From: an uncultured Collinsella sp.
GTDB lineage: Bacteria; Actinomycetota; Coriobacteriia; Coriobacteriales; Coriobacteriaceae
DNA: 9,977 nt
Assembly (NCBI GenBank): GCA_900550825.1
Contig: URTZ01000062.1
Span: 1 to 9,977 of the forward strand
Direction: 5' to 3'
The position numbers and the translations under genes were made by a program. Below, in pieces: positions 6,857-9,977 of this stretch (the first letter of the stretch is position 1; every line of letters begins with the position of its first letter). The notes below the pieces were generated by a model that had not been told where the DNA came from, made no database searches, and saw only the letters and a list, made by a program, of their open reading frames with translations.

Positions 6857-6885
6857 CCGCCAATTGCGACTTGTTCGCTGACCCG

Positions 6886-9717
6886 CTACTCCCCCAGCAG
6901 GGCCTTCTCGGGCGTGATCGGAAGCGAGCGAACCTGGTGGCCGGTGGCGTGCGCCACGGCCGAGGCAACTGCGGCGAGCGGCGTGTTGATGACGACCTCG
7001 CCGATCGACTTGGCGCCAAACGGGCCCGTCGGCTCGTAGCTCGGCTCAAAGGCCACGCGAATGCTGCCGATATCCAGGCGCGTGGGCAGCTTGTAGCTCA
7101 TAAAGTTGCCGGTGCGCAGGCGGCCGCGGTCGTCGTGCTCGACAATCTCGTAGAGCGCGTGACCGATGCCCTGGGCAATGCCGCCCTCGGCCTGGACGCG
7201 CGCGAGCGCCTCGTTGATCACGGTGCCGCAGTCGACGGCCGCCGCATAGTCCACCACAGTCACCTTGCCGGTGGCCTTGTCGACCTCGACCTCGGCAATG
7301 CCGGCCATAAACGGCGGAGGCGAAACGGGCAGGCAGGCAGAGGCATGCGAGGTCAGTGCGTCGCCGCCCGCGATGTTCTTGACGCACAGGTTGGCAAAGT
7401 CGCGCAGCGTGAGGTAGCGGTTCTGCTCGCGCGCGGCACGCTCGTCGGACAGGCGCACGTACTGGCCATCGAAGACCACGTCGGCGGCGTCCACGTCCCA
7501 CATCTGGGCGGCCTTGGCGCAAATCTTCTCGCGCAGCTCGGTCGCGGCGTTCTTGGCCGCCAGGCCCGTCACGTACGTACCGGAGCTCGCGTACGATCCG
7601 GCGTCGAACGGCGACACGTCGGTGTCCACGCCGCGCACCACGATAAGCGAGCTCTCCACGCCCAGCTCCTCGGCGGCAATCTGCGCCAGAATCGTGTCGA
7701 CGCCCATGCCGTTATCGGTGGCGCCGGTGCCGATGGTAATGAAACCGTCCTCTTCCAGGCGCATGTCGATGCCGGCGATATCCACGTTGGAGATGCCCGA
7801 GCCCTGCATGGTGAGCGCACAGCCCAGGGCGCGCACGCGGTCGCCCAGGTCCACGGCCAGCGGCTTGTCGCGCCAGCCGATCATGTCCATCGCGCGCAGC
7901 AGGCAGCGATCGAGTGCGCAGGCGTTGAGCTTCTCGTTGTAGTACTGCGGCATGATCTCGCCCTCGCGCACGATGTTCTTAAGGCGCAGGTCGGCGGGGT
8001 CCATGTGCAACATGTCGGCGAGCTCGTTGACGGCACTCTCCACGGCAAACTGGCCCTGGGTGGCACCGTAGCCGCGATACGCGCCGCCGCGGTTGGTATT
8101 GGTGTAGACGGCGTCCCAGCTAAAGCGGCTCGCCTTCACATGGTTGTAGATGGGCAGGCTCTTGTGGCCCGAAAGGCCGATCGTCGTGGTAGCGTGCTCA
8201 CCGTACGCGCCGGCGTTGGACAGCGTGTGCAGATCGATGGCCGTGATGGTGCCGTCGTTCATGGCGCCCAGCTTAACGGTCATCTGCATCTGGTGGCGCG
8301 AGTTGCCCGCGGTGATGGTCTCCTCGCGGGTGTAGCAGCAGTAGCTCGGACGGCCGGTCTGCTGGGTGACGAACGCAACGAAGATCTCGCAGCAGCCCGT
8401 CTGCTTGGAGCCAAAGCCGCCGCCGATGCGCGGCTTAATGACCTGCACCTGCGACTGCGGAATGTCGAGCGACTGCGCGACCATGCGGCGCACGTGGAAG
8501 GGCACCTGCGTGGAGGTGGTCACCGAGATACGCCCAAACGCGTCGGTCGTCGCGAAGGCGCGGAAGGTTTCCATAGGCGCGGTCTGCGTGGCCTGGCTGG
8601 TGTAGGTGCGCTCAAAGACGATGTCGCTCTGGGCGAAGGCCTCGTCAAGGTCGCCAAAGTCGCTCGTGCCGCTGCACACCAGGTTGCGCGGAACGTCGCC
8701 GCCCTGCGGGAACATAAAGGTCACGTCGCCCTCGGGGTGAACCACGATGTCATTATCGAGCGCCTGGGTAAAGTCGAGCAGCGGCTCGAGCACCTCATAG
8801 TCAACCTTAATGAGCTTGAGTGCCTTGTCGGCGGCCTCCTCAGTCTCGGCGGCGACAATCGCCACCTCCTCGTTTTGGTAACGGACGAGGTTCTCGAGAA
8901 TCAAGCGGTCGTAAGGACTCGGCTGCGGATAGCTCTGGCCGGCGATGGTAAAGCGGCGCTTGGGCACGTCCTCGTAGGTGTAGACGCCCACCACGCCGGG
9001 CACCTTCAGGGCGCGCGACGTATCGATGGAGCGGATCTTGGCGCGGGCATAGGGGCTGCGCTTGAGTTTGACGATGAGCGCGCCGGCGGGCACCAGGTCG
9101 CCCGTGTAGACGGGACGTCCCTCGAGCAGGGCCTTCGAGTCCTTCTTGGGCTGCTTGTGGGTGATCTGCTTGTACGAGACGCCGTCGCAGCTGGTGTCGT
9201 TGACCGGCAGCTCGGGCATCTCAAAGCCCACCTGCACGCCGGACTCGTTAAGGAAGCGCACGATAGCGCGCAGCTGGCTCTCGTAGCCGCTGCAACGACA
9301 CAGGTTGCCGGCGAGCTGGCGCGAGAGCTCCTCGCGCGTAGCGACGAGGCTCGGATCCTCCTTGGCGGCGCGGGCAAGCGCCAGCACGTTCATGATGAGG
9401 CCGGGGGCGCAAAAACCGCACTGCTCGGCGCCTTCGGCAGCCATCGCACGGGCCAGCGCCTCGGACTCGGCCTTAAGGCCCTCAAGCGTGGTGATAGTAT
9501 GGCCCTCGACGCGGGCGGCGGGAACCGAGCAGCTCAGCACCGGGTCGCCGTCGAGCCACACCGTGCACAGGCCGCAGTTGGTGGTCTCACAGGCGCAGCG
9601 CACCGACGCGCAGCCCTGCTCGCGCAGCAACGCAAAGAGCATGGTGTCGGGGGCAATCTGAACCTTGACCTTACGGCCGTTGAGCGTAAAGGAAAGATCG
9701 ATGAGTTTGGCAGCCAT
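6886..9717 (-). CDS. Fused Fe-S/molybdopterin xanthine dehydrogenase-family hydroxylase (XdhD/YgfN-like)
   Basis: This 943-aa protein is a molybdenum hydroxylase of the xanthine oxidase family, which adds a water-derived oxygen to a heterocycle, probably a purine. Residues 1-75 form a plant-type [2Fe-2S] domain (C43, C48, C51, C63). Residues 76-160 form the helical [2Fe-2S] domain (C100, C103, C140, C142). From about 195 comes the molybdopterin catalytic part: GGGFGSKQ (432-439), GAYRGYGA (545-552) with the substrate-side arginine R548, and the C-terminal GE motif with the presumed catalytic base E907. There is no CODH active-site motif AYRCSFR. Fusion of the Fe-S and Mo subunits, GGGFGSKQ, the length, and an upstream FAD-subunit gene resemble E. 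coli YgfM-YgfN(XdhD) and selenium-dependent xanthine dehydrogenases of anaerobes. Selenium would be a cofactor ligand; no in-frame UGA is needed. The start ATG overlaps the upstream stop (TAATG), with GAGG 7 nt upstream. The exact substrate is not established. Confidence 0.88.
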   Translation of the reverse strand: MAAKLIDLSFTLNGRKVKVQIAPDTMLFALLREQGCASVRCACETTNCGLCTVWLDGDPVLSCSVPAARVEGHTITTLEGLKAESEALARAMAAEGAEQCGFCAPGLIMNVLALARAAKEDPSLVATREELSRQLAGNLCRCSGYESQLRAIVRFLNESGVQVGFEMPELPVNDTSCDGVSYKQITHKQPKKDSKALLEGRPVYTGDLVPAGALIVKLKRSPYARAKIRSIDTSRALKVPGVVGVYTYEDVPKRRFTIAGQSYPQPSPYDRLILENLVRYQNEEVAIVAAETEEAADKALKLIKVDYEVLEPLLDFTQALDNDIVVHPEGDVTFMFPQGGDVPRNLVCSGTSDFGDLDEAFAQSDIVFERTYTSQATQTAPMETFRAFATTDAFGRISVTTSTQVPFHVRRMVAQSLDIPQSQVQVIKPRIGGGFGSKQTGCCEIFVAFVTQQTGRPSYCCYTREETITAGNSRHQMQMTVKLGAMNDGTITAIDLHTLSNAGAYGEHATTTIGLSGHKSLPIYNHVKASRFSWDAVYTNTNRGGAYRGYGATQGQFAVESAVNELADMLHMDPADLRLKNIVREGEIMPQYYNEKLNACALDRCLLRAMDMIGWRDKPLAVDLGDRVRALGCALTMQGSGISNVDIAGIDMRLEEDGFITIGTGATDNGMGVDTILAQIAAEELGVESSLIVVRGVDTDVSPFDAGSYASSGTYVTGLAAKNAATELREKICAKAAQMWDVDAADVVFDGQYVRLSDERAAREQNRYLTLRDFANLCVKNIAGGDALTSHASACLPVSPPPFMAGIAEVEVDKATGKVTVVDYAAAVDCGTVINEALARVQAEGGIAQGIGHALYEIVEHDDRGRLRTGNFMSYKLPTRLDIGSIRVAFEPSYEPTGPFGAKSIGEVVINTPLAAVASAVAHATGHQVRSLPITPEKALLGE

Positions 9718-9977
9718 TAGCGCACCTCGCTAGAATCGACGCCAGGCACGCGGCGGCAGGAATACTCGTCCGTGGCGAACTTAGGGATCTGCACGGTCTC
9801 GAGCTCGCGGGCAAGCGCAGCCGAAAGCTCGATGCCGGCGGCGCGGCGCACGGCCTGAATCGCCAGCGGCGCCGAGATGCGGCGGCGGTAGTCAGCCGAG
9901 CCCCACAGGTTGGTGCCATAGCTCAGCGCGCGTACGGATGCGGCCAGGGCGCGCAGCTCGTCCTCGGAAGGCTGCTC
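9717..9977 (-). CDS. FAD-binding subunit of the molybdenum hydroxylase, C-terminal part
   Basis: Only the last 86 codons are in the window; the gene continues past the right edge. The visible protein begins EQPSEDELRALAASV and contains GSADYRRRISAPLAIQAVRRA-like sequence, the hallmark of the C-terminal domain of CO dehydrogenase/xanthine dehydrogenase flavoproteins (CoxM/XdhB/YgfM type). In this family the subunit passes electrons from the [2Fe-2S] clusters to FAD and onward to an acceptor. About 27 residues follow that domain, ending SSEVR, and their role is unclear. The stop TAA shares one base with the next gene's ATG (TAATG), indicating a single operon and coupled translation. The FAD-binding N-terminal motifs cannot be checked here, so the call rests on this fragment and on its neighbour. 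Confidence 0.8.
   Translation of the reverse strand, partial: EQPSEDELRALAASVRALSYGTNLWGSADYRRRISAPLAIQAVRRAAGIELSAALARELETVQIPKFATDEYSCRRVPGVDSSEVR

Noticed and set aside
7921..8100. CO dehydrogenase (CoxL) identity for the molybdenum subunit
   Set aside because: The copper-binding active-site motif AYRCSFR of form I CO dehydrogenase is replaced by GAYRGYGA, and the Fe-S domains are fused to the Mo domain, so the XDH/XdhD group fits better.
6871..9720. 949-codon open frame on the plus strand, opposite the whole molybdenum hydroxylase gene
   Set aside because: The minus-strand frame has complete Fe-S and molybdopterin motifs. The antisense translation is low-complexity, rich in A, G, V, L, R and H, with no recognisable domain. 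High GC at third codon positions keeps stops out of the antisense frame.

Overview
The window is GC-rich bacterial DNA. Every supported gene lies on the minus strand, so transcription runs from high to low coordinates. Gene content (tig-clpP-clpX, valS, a molybdenum hydroxylase), base composition and protein style suggest a gut anaerobe of the Coriobacteriia, possibly Collinsella or a relative. That assignment is inference; no rRNA is present to settle it.

Reading in the direction of transcription from the right edge: (1) 9977-6886 is a molybdenum-hydroxylase operon. It holds the C-terminal end of a FAD-binding subunit, then a 943-residue protein fusing two [2Fe-2S] domains to the molybdopterin catalytic domain, and closes with a clear intrinsic terminator at 6832-6856. 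The architecture and the subunit order match the XdhD/YgfN (selenium-dependent xanthine dehydrogenase-like) group rather than three-subunit XdhABC. (2) 6745-6662 is tRNA-Leu(UAG) with an encoded CCA. (3) 6570-3081 is a protein quality-control cluster: trigger factor, then ClpP and ClpX, the peptidase and its AAA+ unfoldase. The two clp genes are one base apart. A strong intrinsic terminator follows clpX at 3024-3059. (4) 2795-99 is valyl-tRNA synthetase.

The unexplained part is the intergenic DNA on each side of valS. Upstream is a 115-bp near-palindrome (2816-2930) with perfect 26-bp arms around a nested 10-bp hairpin. Downstream, running off the left window edge, is a diverged relative of the same element in the opposite orientation (1-89). 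The two share three sequence blocks at identical spacing, while a hairpin base pair and the outer arms differ between copies, and the hairpin change keeps pairing. This looks like a dispersed palindromic element of the ERIC/MITE/structured-RNA kind. It is the best candidate for something undescribed here.

No CRISPR array, insertion-sequence transposase, rRNA, phage gene or T-box leader is visible. No gene-free stretch exceeds about 290 bases. The long plus-strand open frames opposite valS, tig and the hydroxylase are judged to be antisense shadows caused by codon bias.
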